Counted from the stretch's first letter, positions 36,564 to 44,961 are shown. The stretch is 64,000 nt of DNA from Neobacillus sp. PS2-9 (GCF_030915525.1 NZ_CP133269.1:211001-275000); one strand, 5' to 3'. Numbers and translations are program-made. Notes: a model not told the origin generated them from the sequence alone.

Positions 36564-36965
36564 ATGGATAACGAATCCTGTGTGAAAATCATAACTGAAT
36601 GGGATATCGTTGCAGCGCGTCAGCTTGGGAGAAACGTTGCAAAGGAGCTTGGATTCGGTTCGGTTGACCAAGCAAGGATCACAACAGCGATTTCGGAACT
36701 GGCCCGCAATATTTATCTGTACGCTGGAACAGGCGAAATCGAAATTGACCGCATGTATGAATTAGGAAAATGCGGCTTAAAGGTTATTGCTTCGGACAAA
36801 GGTCCAGGCATTCATGATATAAGAAAAGTAATGGAAGATGGATTTACCACATCGGGTGGCTTAGGGGCAGGATTACCAGGGGTGAAACGATTAATGGATG
36901 AGTTCAGCATTACTTCTAAGGTGGGAGAAGGAACGAGCATTCAGGTGGTGAAATGGCTTCGCTAG
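36564..36965 (+). CDS. rsbT: RsbT serine/threonine kinase, activator of RsbU
   Basis: 133 residues of the GHKL ATPase fold: N box TAISELARNIYLYAG, G1 box SDKGPGI, G2 box TSGGLGAGLPGVKRL. It phosphorylates RsbR and RsbS, then leaves the stressosome to activate the RsbU phosphatase. Confidence 0.96.
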   Translation: MDNESCVKIITEWDIVAARQLGRNVAKELGFGSVDQARITTAISELARNIYLYAGTGEIEIDRMYELGKCGLKVIASDKGPGIHDIRKVMEDGFTTSGGLGAGLPGVKRLMDEFSITSKVGEGTSIQVVKWLR

Positions 36966-36979
36966 GAGGGTGTGAAGAA

Positions 36980-37987
36980 ATGGATTTCAAAGATATGTTT
37001 CAATCAAAATATCGCAGCATACTATACAGCTATCTGAAAGAATCAACCGAAGCAGCACTATATCAAGGACAAAAGTTTAGTCGAAAAGCAATGGAACACC
37101 AAATCTCCCCTGAAGAAATTATCAATGTGCATTGTACGGCATTGAAGGAGCTTTTCCCCGACCTCCCGCAAGAAGTGTTCGCTTCCTGCGACTTTCTATT
37201 AGAGGTAATGATGGACTATGGTTTAGCCTACCAGGAACATCAAAGCCTCCGTGACCAGCAGCTTGAAATCAGATCGGAAATTGAGATTGCTGCGAGCGTT
37301 CAAGATAACCTTTTAGAAACGAAAATTCCCCAAATAGATGTGTTAGATATTGGCGCTATCAGTATTCCTGCCAAGCAAATGAATGGTGATTATTATCGAT
37401 TTGTTCAAGACAAGCAGTTAATCAGTATTGCGGTCGCTGATGTCATTGGCAAAGGCATCCCTGCTGCTCTGTGCATGTCGATGATTAAATATGCGATGGA
37501 CAGTCTGCTAGAGTCACGTGTCCATCCACAACATGTGCTCGAAAATTTAAATAGAGTCGTAGAAAACAATGTCGATTCAAGTATGTTTATTACCATGCTA
37601 TATGGTATCTATGATTCACATGAACATACCTTTACATATGCATCAGCCGGTCATGAACCAGGTTTTTATTATCAATCGTCCAAGGATACATTTTGGGACA
37701 TCCTCGCAAAAGGTCTCGTCCTCGGAGTGGACCCGAATGCCAGCTATCATCAATATGAGAAAAAAGTCGAGCCTGGCGATATGATTGTTTTATTATCAGA
37801 TGGTGTCACTGAATCAAGAACAGAAGAGGGCTTTATCGAACGGTCTGTCATCACGGATTTTATTCGTAAATATCAGCATCTGCCTGCACAAGAAATGGTG
37901 GAAAATATCTATCGTGACCTCGAGAGAATTCAGAATTTTGAAATACGTGACGATTTTACTTTAATTATTTTAAAAAGAAAGGTTTAG
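36980..37987 (+). CDS. rsbU: RsbU PP2C phosphatase
   Basis: 335 residues from ATG 36980, with TAGGAGGGTG upstream; the frame's ATG at 36953 overlaps rsbT. N-terminal RsbT-binding domain (~1-85), then a PPM/PP2C domain with metal-binding Asp residues in AKQMNGDYYRF, VADVIGKGIPAALCMS, YASAGHEPGF and LLSDGVTESR. It dephosphorylates RsbV to free sigma-B. Its stop codon lies inside the -35 box of the sigma-B promoter. Confidence 0.95.
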   Translation: MDFKDMFQSKYRSILYSYLKESTEAALYQGQKFSRKAMEHQISPEEIINVHCTALKELFPDLPQEVFASCDFLLEVMMDYGLAYQEHQSLRDQQLEIRSEIEIAASVQDNLLETKIPQIDVLDIGAISIPAKQMNGDYYRFVQDKQLISIAVADVIGKGIPAALCMSMIKYAMDSLLESRVHPQHVLENLNRVVENNVDSSMFITMLYGIYDSHEHTFTYASAGHEPGFYYQSSKDTFWDILAKGLVLGVDPNASYHQYEKKVEPGDMIVLLSDGVTESRTEEGFIERSVITDFIRKYQHLPAQEMVENIYRDLERIQNFEIRDDFTLIILKRKV

Positions 37988-38007
37988 ACTTTTGTTGAAG
38001 CGGGTAT
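37982..38007 (+). promoter_or_regulatory. internal sigma-B autoregulatory promoter before rsbV
   Basis: GTTTAG (37982-37987), 14 bases, GGGTAT (38002-38007): 11 of 12 consensus positions. It overlaps the rsbU stop codon and lies 35 bases before rsbV, in the same place as the B. subtilis autoregulated promoter. Confidence 0.9.
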
Positions 38008-38041
38008 GTAAAAAAATAAATAATCCTGAGGTGATCAGAAA

Positions 38042-38356
38042 ATGAATCTACTAATAGATAAATATCATAATAATGTGGATACAGTCGTAAAGATTGCAGG
38101 CGAAATTGATGCCTTTACAGCACCGCAACTGAGGGATGAGCTTTTACCTCTAGCAGAAGGGAAAAATCAATCGATTGTCATCAGTCTGAAGGATGTGTCT
38201 TATTTAGATAGTACAGGCCTAGGTGTATTTGTGGGCCTTTTCAAACAGCTGAAGAAAAATGAAGGCGAATTGAAACTGGTTGACCTTTCTGACCGACTGA
38301 AACGGTTGTTTGAAATTACCGGTTTAAGCAATATTATTACCATTGCTACCAATTAG
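38042..38356 (+). CDS. rsbV: RsbV anti-anti-sigma factor
   Basis: 104 residues, STAS domain; the phosphorylation site is the Ser in SYLDSTGLGVFVGLF. Unphosphorylated RsbV binds RsbW and releases sigma-B. CCTGAGGTGATC precedes ATG 38042. Confidence 0.96.
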   Translation: MNLLIDKYHNNVDTVVKIAGEIDAFTAPQLRDELLPLAEGKNQSIVISLKDVSYLDSTGLGVFVGLFKQLKKNEGELKLVDLSDRLKRLFEITGLSNIITIATN

Positions 38357-38416
38357 AACGGGACGATAGTAAAAAAACACGGCAAAAATTATTTGCATAT
38401 GAAAAGGTGGGGGAGT

Positions 38417-38899
38417 ATGAACCAAGTGATGGATTATATCGAAATGAAGATTCCAGCGAAACCCGATTATGTGGGGGTAATCCGATTAACGTTATCAGGC
38501 ATCGCGAGCCGTATGGGATTTACATACGAGGAGATCGAGGATATAAAAATTGCCATTAGTGAGGCAACAACGAATGCTGTACAGCATGCCTACCGAAATG
38601 ATGAAGGTGGGGAAATCATCGTCGGCTTTGGGATTTACCCGGATAAATTAGAAATGATGGTTGCCGATTACGGACAAAGCTTTAATTTTATCCAAACGAA
38701 AAAAGAACTAGGCCCTTACACAAAATCAAGTACAGTGGACGATTTGGCAGAAGGAGGGTTAGGTCTATTTTTGATAGAAACGCTCATGGACGAGGTCCGT
38801 GTATCGAATCAGTCTGGGGTAACGGTCTTCATGGTGAAGAATGTAAGTGGGGAGCGTGAAAATCATGACCAAACCATCTCAAACCGTGAAGCGAACTAA
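38417..38899 (+). CDS. rsbW: RsbW anti-sigma-B factor and serine kinase
   Basis: 160 residues from ATG 38417, chosen for the AAGGTGGGGGAG site and alignment with the family start MxxxxDYIEMK. GHKL kinase boxes: AISEATTNAVQHAY, VADYGQSF and AEGGLGLFLIETLMD. It binds sigma-B and phosphorylates RsbV. It overlaps sigB by 35 bases. Confidence 0.95.
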   Translation: MNQVMDYIEMKIPAKPDYVGVIRLTLSGIASRMGFTYEEIEDIKIAISEATTNAVQHAYRNDEGGEIIVGFGIYPDKLEMMVADYGQSFNFIQTKKELGPYTKSSTVDDLAEGGLGLFLIETLMDEVRVSNQSGVTVFMVKNVSGERENHDQTISNREAN

Positions 38900-39659
38900 G
38901 GAAGAAATTGATGCCCTCATTCTCGAGGTGCAGCAGACAGGCTCTCCAGAGGTGCAGCAAATCCTCGTGGAGAATTATACCGCTCTTGTCGGGAGTCTTG
39001 CCAATAAATTTTCAAAGGGCAGAGACTTTCATGAGGATATCATGCAGGTAGGGATGATTGGGTTATTAGGAGCGATTAAGCGCTACGAACCAGATGTTGG
39101 ACGGTCATTTGAATCGTTTTTAATCCCAACAGTTATTGGAGAAATCAAGCGATTCTTACGGGATAAAACATGGAGTGTCCATGTGCCGAGACGCGTAAAG
39201 GAATTATGGCCGAAGCTTAAAACTGTAGTGGACGAGCTGACCAATCTGTATCAACGCTCACCGAAAATCCCAGAAATTGCCGATTATTTGAATGTGAGTG
39301 AAGAAGAAGTGCTAGAAGCAATGGAAATGGGGAAAAGCTATCAATCCGTTTCTGTTGACCAACCAATCGAAACCGGATCTGAGGGAAGTACGGTTACGGC
39401 GCTCGATGTGATGGGATCGAAGGACGAAGGTTTTGAAAAAGTGGACCAACGCATGATGCTTGAAAGTGTCCTCCATGTGTTATCGGACCGAGAAAGAGAA
39501 ATTATTCACTGGACCTACATCGAAAATAAGAGTCAAAAGGAAACAGGTGAGTTTTTGGGTATATCACAAATGCATGTATCACGTCTGCAAAAAAAGGCGA
39601 TTGAAAAATTACGAAAGGCACTAGTTAAGGATGCCTATTCAGGAGTTACTCATGCTTGA
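38865..39659 (+). CDS. sigB: RNA polymerase sigma factor SigB
   Basis: 264 residues from ATG 38865 (family start MTxPS; GGGGAG upstream). Region 2 includes FHEDIMQVGMIGLLGAIKRYEP; region 3 SVHVPRRVKELWPKL; region 4.2 helix-turn-helix SQKETGEFLGISQMHVSRLQ. It directs the general stress regulon. Several genes in this window carry matching promoters (28938, 29423, 37982, 40271, 43487, 44168). Confidence 0.96.
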   Translation: MTKPSQTVKRTKEEIDALILEVQQTGSPEVQQILVENYTALVGSLANKFSKGRDFHEDIMQVGMIGLLGAIKRYEPDVGRSFESFLIPTVIGEIKRFLRDKTWSVHVPRRVKELWPKLKTVVDELTNLYQRSPKIPEIADYLNVSEEEVLEAMEMGKSYQSVSVDQPIETGSEGSTVTALDVMGSKDEGFEKVDQRMMLESVLHVLSDREREIIHWTYIENKSQKETGEFLGISQMHVSRLQKKAIEKLRKALVKDAYSGVTHA

Positions 39660-40251
39660 TCATGAAGCCAACGCATATGTTCAAGCACGTGCCTTTCAAA
39701 TTCAAAAAGAAGGAAATAGCTTTAATGGTGATAGTTTTTTCATGAAGGCAACGGACGAGTACTTTATCTGTTCGGTGGCTGACGGTCTAGGGAGCGGGCT
39801 GTACGCGAATCAGTCATCGGATGCTGTAAGGAAAGTGATTGAGCAGCACCATCATGAAGAAGTCGAGGTGCTGATGGACTATTGTAATCAAGCACTGAAA
39901 TTGAAGAGAGGCGCCACCGTTTCGGTTTTAAAGGCCCATTTTCAACGGAAGGAAGTCACCTACTGCTCCGTGGGTAACATTCAATTTGTATTCTATCTTC
40001 CTTCAGGACTCTATATTTATCCCATTCCTGTTACTGGCTTTTTATCAGGAAAGCCGCAAACCTATCGAATTGATACCTTTCCCTATGAAGAAAACTCCAA
40101 ATTTATGATGCATACGGATGGACTTCATCTACCTTCGATTAAACAGGAGCTAACCCGATTCCAATCGATTGAAGATATGTCCAACCATTTAAAACTGCAT
40201 ATGACTAAGCGAAAAGATGACGCCACCTTTTTAGTCGGCCAGCTATTTTAA
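39652..40251 (+). CDS. rsbX: RsbX phosphatase, resets the stressosome
   Basis: 199 residues from ATG 39652 (CAGGAG 6 bases upstream), the same length as B. subtilis RsbX. PP2C-like: GDSFFMKATDEYFICSVADGLGSG, KRGATVSVL, MHTDGLHLP and RKDDATFLVGQ. It dephosphorylates RsbR and RsbS to end the signal. It overlaps sigB by 8 bases and is the last gene of the operon. Confidence 0.94.
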   Translation: MLDHEANAYVQARAFQIQKEGNSFNGDSFFMKATDEYFICSVADGLGSGLYANQSSDAVRKVIEQHHHEEVEVLMDYCNQALKLKRGATVSVLKAHFQRKEVTYCSVGNIQFVFYLPSGLYIYPIPVTGFLSGKPQTYRIDTFPYEENSKFMMHTDGLHLPSIKQELTRFQSIEDMSNHLKLHMTKRKDDATFLVGQLF

Positions 40252-40270
40252 TAGTGTGGGCGGCTTTTTT

Positions 40271-40296
40271 GTTTCGCTTTCCTGTAGAACGGGTAT
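40271..40296 (+). promoter_or_regulatory. sigma-B promoter of cls
   Basis: GTTTCG (40271-40276), 14 bases, GGGTAT (40291-40296): perfect -10 and four-of-six -35. It lies 34 bases before the cardiolipin synthase start. Confidence 0.7.
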
Positions 40297-40329
40297 TTCA
40301 TAGATAAAAAGATGCAGGGAGAAACGCAT

Positions 40330-41853
40330 ATGAAAAAACTCAGGGTCGAATTTGTTTATGTCCTCATGATGATGATTTTTGGCTACGTGGCGTTGTGCAC
40401 TGACGTCCCCTTTCACTGGAAAGCGCTCTGCCTCACGTTTTACACCATCATGATTGTAAATACAGTGGTCTCACTGTGGCTCGAAAACCGCCCAGCCCAA
40501 AACACCTTGCTATGGATGTATATATTAGTGTTCCTGCCAATACTGGGCTACATCTTCTACGTCTATTCCGGCCAACTGGTACATAAAGGCGAGCTGTTTA
40601 AAAGGAAACGTAGCCTCGACCGGGAAATGTTTGAGGAGCTGAACAAACAGAAATGGGGGATGGCTAGTGGTGGGGCCGCAACACTGACGATGTCCGGGCT
40701 GAATGAGCACCAGCGTGAATTTGCAAACTATTTGGAGCGGGTAACCTTAACCAACTGGAATCAGAATACAAGAACGAAAGTATTGAAAAACGGAGATGAA
40801 ACCTTCGAGGAAATTAAACGCCGACTTCAGCAAGCAACGGACTTTATCCATATCGAATACTATATTTTCCGCTATGACCGCCTGGGGAAAGAGCTCATTG
40901 ACATCCTTACAGAAAAGGTCAGGGCCGGTGTAGAAGTCCGTCTCATGTACGATGCAGTCGGCAGCTTCTCCCTTTCCACAGCCGACCTGAAAATCATGGA
41001 GGAGGCTGGCATTCAGACTCACCCCTTTTTACCAATCCAAGCAGGATTCATCAATCAAAAATTCAACTTTCGAAATCACCGCAAAATCATCGTCATCGAT
41101 GGAAAAATCGGCTTTGTCGGCGGCTTAAACGTCGGGGTTGAGTACCTGGGCGAGGACGACCACTTTGGCTTTTGGTGCGACACCCACCTCATGCTAGAAG
41201 GGGAAGCCGTACAAACATTACATGCCGTCTTTTTGCTAGATTGGCTCTATGCCTCAGGTGAGAATTTTTTTAAAAATGAACGCTATTTGGAACCGAAACT
41301 GGTGGACGGTGATGGATTAGTGCACGTTGTCGCAACTGGTCCCGAAACACGTGATATGAGTGATCACTATTACGCAATGATTTCCTCGGCCAAAGAATCC
41401 ATTTGGATCGCCACCCCCTACTTTATTCCGAGCCCGTCCATCCAAACGGCTCTTCGGATTGCCGCCAGGAAAGGTATCCAGGTACGCTTAATGGTACCTG
41501 AAACGAATGATGGGTTTCTTACCCAGTATGCAACGCAATCCTATTTTCCAGAACTGCTGCGTGCAGGAATAGAAATCTATTCCTACCAAAAGGGCTTTCT
41601 TCATAAAAAGGTCCTTATTGTCGATGGAGACCTGGCCTCGATTGGAACCGCCAACTTCGATATGCGCAGCTTTCATTTGAATTTCGAAGTCAATTTGTTT
41701 TTATCAGGAACAGACTCAATTGCCGAACTGGTTGACCATTTCCAAGATGACCTTAACGACTGCCGCCGCATTCGCGCTGTTGAATTTTACAAAAGGAAAC
41801 CAGTGGTCAAATTCAAAGAAAGCTTCGCCAGGCTGTTTTCGGGGGTGTTGTAA
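40330..41853 (+). CDS. cls: cardiolipin synthase
   Basis: 507 residues from ATG 40330 (GGGAG upstream). Two N-terminal membrane helices, a PLDNc-type segment, then two phospholipase D domains with HKD motifs HRKIIVIDGKIGFVGG (~residue 250) and HKKVLIVDGDLASIGTANFD (~residue 425). It joins two phosphatidylglycerol molecules to make cardiolipin at the membrane. The sigma-B promoter suggests stress induction. Confidence 0.94.
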   Translation: MKKLRVEFVYVLMMMIFGYVALCTDVPFHWKALCLTFYTIMIVNTVVSLWLENRPAQNTLLWMYILVFLPILGYIFYVYSGQLVHKGELFKRKRSLDREMFEELNKQKWGMASGGAATLTMSGLNEHQREFANYLERVTLTNWNQNTRTKVLKNGDETFEEIKRRLQQATDFIHIEYYIFRYDRLGKELIDILTEKVRAGVEVRLMYDAVGSFSLSTADLKIMEEAGIQTHPFLPIQAGFINQKFNFRNHRKIIVIDGKIGFVGGLNVGVEYLGEDDHFGFWCDTHLMLEGEAVQTLHAVFLLDWLYASGENFFKNERYLEPKLVDGDGLVHVVATGPETRDMSDHYYAMISSAKESIWIATPYFIPSPSIQTALRIAARKGIQVRLMVPETNDGFLTQYATQSYFPELLRAGIEIYSYQKGFLHKKVLIVDGDLASIGTANFDMRSFHLNFEVNLFLSGTDSIAELVDHFQDDLNDCRRIRAVEFYKRKPVVKFKESFARLFSGVL

Positions 41854-41950
41854 GTCAAACTTTTGGATGGAGGTCTAAATTTCACTCGAATCTAATATTT
41901 TTAGGTAGAAGGAATTCTAACCATACCATATGAAAATAGGTGATTCGATC

Positions 41951-42172
41951 ATGTTTGCTGTTCATTTTTTAGAAAACAAAAATGTATTATTAACGCAGCT
42001 GCTCAGGACTGTGCCGGAAGAAGGAGAAGCCATCAAGATTAAGGGGCTAAAAGGGACGGTTGCTAAAGTAACCAATGTGGATGAGAAAAATGTCCATGTG
42101 CAAGTGGTCTTAGAAAAGGTAAATAAAAATAAACAAGCAGCCCTCGATCCTTCTAAAAAGAAAAAACGATAA
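41951..42172 (+). CDS. small basic hypothetical protein
   Basis: 73 residues from ATG 41951 with TAGGTGAT upstream; an ATG 21 bases earlier has no site. It is compact, possibly a beta-rich fold (IKIKGLKGTVAKVTNVDEKNVHVQVVLE resembling a small SH3/KOW-like barrel), with a very basic tail NKNKQAALDPSKKKKR. No family recognised. Followed by a strong terminator. Confidence 0.65.
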   Translation: MFAVHFLENKNVLLTQLLRTVPEEGEAIKIKGLKGTVAKVTNVDEKNVHVQVVLEKVNKNKQAALDPSKKKKR

Positions 42173-42185
42173 GCGGAAACGAACG

Positions 42186-42214
42186 AACGCACCTCCGGTA
42201 GGTGCGTTTTTTTT
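42186..42214 (+). terminator. terminator after the small basic protein gene
   Basis: AACGCACC-TCCGGTA-GGTGCGTT plus eight T. Confidence 0.92.
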
Positions 42215-42221
42215 GTAAGGT

Positions 42222-42395
42222 TGTGTTAAAGAACATTTTTGATTTTTATATTCTGTTGATTGGAGTGGAAGGCGCGAAGACTCCTGTGGGAGTACGGTTC
42301 AGGGGAGACCCCGCAGGCGCTTTTCGCCGAGGAGGCTCGCCGAAACGCCCACGAACCGCTCGCGCCTGGAACGGAAATCAACAGGCATGTTATAA
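42222..42395 (+). repeat. structured intergenic repeat element, copy 2
   Basis: Core 42254-42383, TGTTGATTGGAGTGGAAG to GGAACGGAAATCAACA. It matches copy 1 through most of its length, with the variable middle GCAGGCGCTTTTCGCCGAGG. The upstream flank GTTAAAGAACATTTTTGATT is shared with copy 3. No ORF is supported. The rest of the gap to 42553 is AT-rich without recognised features. Confidence 0.86.
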
Positions 42396-42553
42396 AAACC
42401 ATAGTTTTATAGCGAACAAATCAGTTCGTTCATATCTTTGTCATAACATTTCTAACAAACTGTGAACTTATCACTATATCCATGTTATTTAAGCAAAAAG
42501 TAATATATTGTAACTATAAAGAACAAAACAAAAAATGAAAGAAGGAATCATTT

Positions 42554-43060
42554 ATGTTTAACAAATTTTTAAGAGAAAACAAAATTGCATCTGTTATCTT
42601 AACAGTCTTACGTTTATACCTCGGTTACTCTTGGTTTACTGCAGGATTCCATAAATTAACTGGCGGATTTGACGCTGCTGGATTCTTAAAAGGAGCCATT
42701 GCTAACCCGGTAAAAGGTCCAGATGGCGCAGTCGTTTTTGGCTGGTACGTTGACTTCTTGAAACACTTTGCTCTTCCAAACGTCGATGTCTTCAACGTTC
42801 TTGTTCCCTGGGGCGAAACATTAATTGGTTTAGGCTTAATCCTTGGATGCTTAACAACTGCCGCTATGTTCTTTGGTCTCGTCATGAACTTCAGCTTCTT
42901 CTTAGCTGGCACTGTATCTCACAACCCTAGAGACATCTTCCTTGGCTTCATTATCTTAACAGCTGGCTACAACGCTGGTAAAATCGGTTTAGACCGTTGG
43001 GTTGTACCTTACTTCAGAAAAATGAACAAGGGTACTGTAAAACATAAGAAAACTGCTTAA
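42554..43060 (+). CDS. DoxX family membrane protein
   Basis: 168 residues, four membrane helices, opening ILTVLRLYLGYSWFTAGFHKL, the DoxX signature, and later VPWGETLIGLGLILGCLT. Relatives act in thiol/quinone oxidation or are of unknown function. A GAAAGAAGG site precedes the ATG. Followed by a terminator. Confidence 0.85.
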   Translation: MFNKFLRENKIASVILTVLRLYLGYSWFTAGFHKLTGGFDAAGFLKGAIANPVKGPDGAVVFGWYVDFLKHFALPNVDVFNVLVPWGETLIGLGLILGCLTTAAMFFGLVMNFSFFLAGTVSHNPRDIFLGFIILTAGYNAGKIGLDRWVVPYFRKMNKGTVKHKKTA

Positions 43061-43079
43061 CGACGGTGGAAACAAAAAG

Positions 43080-43107
43080 AGAGACTGCAACTAGTTTGCA
43101 GTCTCTT
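43080..43107 (+). terminator. terminator after the DoxX gene
   Basis: AGAGACTGCAA-CTAG-TTGCAGTCTCTTT, a perfect 11-bp stem. Confidence 0.9.
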
Positions 43108-43159
43108 TATATTTATATAGGTAGGGGGGATGTTGTTGTTTGAACCGATAATGATTAGA

Positions 43160-43414
43160 TTACGCAGTGCGTTTCATGCTTTTTAAAATAAAGCTTACAA
43201 TAAATACAAGGACAATTGCACCAATCAGAGCCGGGATGATAAAGAAGCCTCCGACTTCTGGACCCCAACTTCCTAGTAGGAAGGATCCCAACCATGCTCC
43301 AATGAACCCTGCGATAATATTTCCAATGATACCACCTGGCAAGTCACGCCCCAAAATAAGTCCGGCTAACCAGCCAATAATTCCTCCGATAATTAATGCC
43401 CAAATAAATCCCAT
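43160..43414 (-). CDS. GlsB/YeaQ/YmgE family stress membrane protein
   Basis: 84 residues from the ATG at 43414 (AAAGGAGAG upstream); the longer frame adds nine basic residues without a start signal. Three glycine-rich membrane helices (FIWALIIGGIIGWLAGLILG ... GIIGNIIAGFIGAWLGSFLL) mark the transglycosylase-associated/GlsB family, small general stress proteins. It has a near-perfect sigma-B promoter. Confidence 0.9.
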   Translation of the reverse strand: MGFIWALIIGGIIGWLAGLILGRDLPGGIIGNIIAGFIGAWLGSFLLGSWGPEVGGFFIIPALIGAIVLVFIVSFILKSMKRTA

Positions 43415-43462
43415 GTTATTTCTCTCCTTTCTTTTTTTCAAGTAAGTAACTCTGCTTATTAA

Positions 43463-43487
43463 ATACCCGCCTTAGCGGACCTTAAAC
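43463..43487 (-). promoter_or_regulatory. sigma-B promoter of the GlsB-family gene
   Basis: On the minus strand GTTTAA (43487-43482), 13 bases, GGGTAT (43468-43463): a perfect match to the sigma-B consensus. Confidence 0.9.
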
Positions 43488-43510
43488 CAACAATTTTCGA
43501 TTTTTTTCAT

Positions 43511-43864
43511 TTAAACAATATCTCTATTATGCTGCACCCTCTCGCGCAATCGTGCTTTTGGGTTTGGCGTTCCTGTTTTTAACGCGGTTTGGCAGGCTTT
43601 TAGTTCTGAGGTAAGCTTTTTGAAGCCCTCTTTGTCTCCTACATCCAGACAGGTGTCGATTTTCCTTTTTAATAAACTAATCTTAAAGATCAATTCGGTT
43701 TGCCTTTTCTGTTCTTCAAGATAGACTTCTTTCCATTTCTTTGATTCCTCCCAGCGATAATCGCTGAGCTTCGATAATCGGCAACCACACTTACACAATG
43801 TTTCGTGCATATTAATGACGTAAAATTCAGCGTTTCCACAGTTTTTGCATAAAAGTTTCCTCAT
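43511..43864 (-). CDS. zinc-ribbon protein with IDEAL-like segment
   Basis: 117 residues. An N-terminal four-cysteine zinc ribbon (LLCKNCGNAEFY ... TLCKCGCRLSKL) is followed by a charged helix and the stretch KIDTCLDVGDKEGFKKLTSEL, which resembles the IDEAL domain of small Firmicute proteins. A TATGGAGGTG site precedes the start. Function unknown; DNA or protein binding is likely from the ribbon. Confidence 0.65.
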   Translation of the reverse strand: MRKLLCKNCGNAEFYVINMHETLCKCGCRLSKLSDYRWEESKKWKEVYLEEQKRQTELIFKISLLKRKIDTCLDVGDKEGFKKLTSELKACQTALKTGTPNPKARLRERVQHNRDIV

Positions 43865-43974
43865 CCTTCATACACCTCCATAATAATTGCAGCTTTTAGC
43901 TCGTCTGTAAAAATCTACTTCCTATATACCCACAGTGAATTCATTTTTAACCCTTCAAAATTTTTAAAATTGGT

Positions 43975-44150
43975 TATGTTAAAGAACATTGTTGATTTTT
44001 ATACTCTGTTGATTGGAGCGGAAGGTGCGAAGACTCCTGTGGGAGTATGGTTCAGGGGAGACCCTGCAGGCGCTTTTCTCCGAGGAGGCTCGCCGAAACA
44101 CCCACGGAAAGCGAAGCACCTGGAGCGGAAATCAACAGACAAATTTACAA
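43975..44150 (+). repeat. structured intergenic repeat element, copy 3
   Basis: Core 44007-44137, TGTTGATTGGAGCGGAAG to GGAGCGGAAATCAACA. Here the 9-mer GGAGCGGAA is present perfectly near both ends as a direct repeat. The flank GTTAAAGAACATTGTTG is shared with copies 1 and 2. It lies directly upstream of a sigma-B promoter. Confidence 0.88.
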
Positions 44151-44167
44151 AACCTTAAAATTAATAG

Positions 44168-44192
44168 GTTTTAATTTTTCAGGAGCGGTTAT
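44168..44192 (+). promoter_or_regulatory. sigma-B-like promoter of the YflT-type stress gene
   Basis: GTTTTA (44168-44173), 13 bases, GGTTAT (44187-44192): 10 of 12 positions. It lies about 70 bases before the start at 44261. Confidence 0.55.
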
Positions 44193-44260
44193 ATAACATG
44201 TAGAACGACAAGCTGCTAATGAAAAAGGCAGCTACATCAAATCACAAGGAGGAAACAACA

Positions 44261-44587
44261 ATGGAAACAGTGAAAGTCGTTGAAAATGGTGTACAAGCGA
44301 AGAAGGAAATTGAACAGTTGATGACGCAGGGTTATACGAAGGATGAGATTTATTTATTGGCACACGATAAAAATCGCTCTGAGAACCTAGCGGATAATCT
44401 GGATCTTACCGATGTTGGTGTCGCCGAACAAGGCTTGTTTGATAGTATGGCCAATGTGTTTCGCTCACGAGGAGATGAGTTGCGCTCGAAGCTGGAGTCA
44501 TTAGGCTTGTCGCAAGCAGAAGCTGAGCGCTTTGAGGAAGAAATGGATCATGGCCGAGTGGTCGTTGTAGCAACAAAATCAGCATGA
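44261..44587 (+). CDS. general stress protein 17M-like (YflT family)
   Basis: 108 residues from ATG 44261 (AAGGAGGAAA upstream); the frame's earlier ATG at 44219 has no such site. It opens METVKVVENGVQAKKEIEQLMTQGYTKDEIYLLAHD, the YflT/GSP17M domain, and ends GRVVVVATK. Small soluble proteins of this family are induced by sigma-B; the biochemical role is unknown. Confidence 0.88.
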   Translation: METVKVVENGVQAKKEIEQLMTQGYTKDEIYLLAHDKNRSENLADNLDLTDVGVAEQGLFDSMANVFRSRGDELRSKLESLGLSQAEAERFEEEMDHGRVVVVATKSA

Positions 44588-44670
44588 AGTCAAAACTTGA
44601 TAGGAAGCAAAAGTGTGGGTCTTTTGTTTCCTATCGATTCAATTTTATTAAAAAAAAGGAGAGGAACGAG

Positions 44671-44850
44671 ATGAAATTTTCAAATTTAAGTTTGGAGAAA
44701 TTAGTAGGAGCCAGTGAGCGAGCACGTCATAAAATACGGTCAGACCGCAACCTGGAGCAACATTTTGAGACTCCTATTATCCACCGAGAGATTCAGGGCG
44801 ACCGAGTGTACGTCCCATTAAACCTTTATCGAGTATGGAATGAAGCGTAA
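44671..44850 (+). CDS. small hypothetical protein
   Basis: 59 residues from ATG 44671 behind AAAAGGAGAGG. Charged and probably helical, with SLEKLVGASERARHKIRSDR, then IIHREIQGDRVYVPLNLYRVWNEA. I do not recognise it. Codirectional with and 83 bases after the YflT-type gene; followed by a strong terminator, so probably part of the same stress unit. Confidence 0.65.
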   Translation: MKFSNLSLEKLVGASERARHKIRSDRNLEQHFETPIIHREIQGDRVYVPLNLYRVWNEA

Positions 44851-44869
44851 ATTAAAAGATACACACCCA

Positions 44870-44933
44870 AACTAGCTGCCTAAATCCCGTTAAGAGAAGT
44901 GCGAACGGAATTTAGGCAGTTAGTTTGTTTTTT
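44870..44933 (+). terminator. terminator after the small protein gene
   Basis: AACTAGCTGCCTAAATCCCGTT (44870-44891) pairs with the complementary right arm at 44904-44925 with few mismatches, then a T-run. Confidence 0.88.
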
Positions 44934-44961
44934 TGGGGAAACTTGCTTGTGATGAGGTGAG

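Noticed and set aside
35367..40251. B. cereus-type sigB cluster (rsbV-rsbW-sigB-rsbP/RsbK)
   Set aside because: All eight B. subtilis-type genes, rsbR to rsbX, are present in order, and no hybrid kinase RsbK is seen.
42202..42465. Plus-strand ORFs over structured repeat copies 2 and 3
   Set aside because: Similar peptides appear only because the repeats are similar; there is no ribosome binding site and they stop at different points outside the element.
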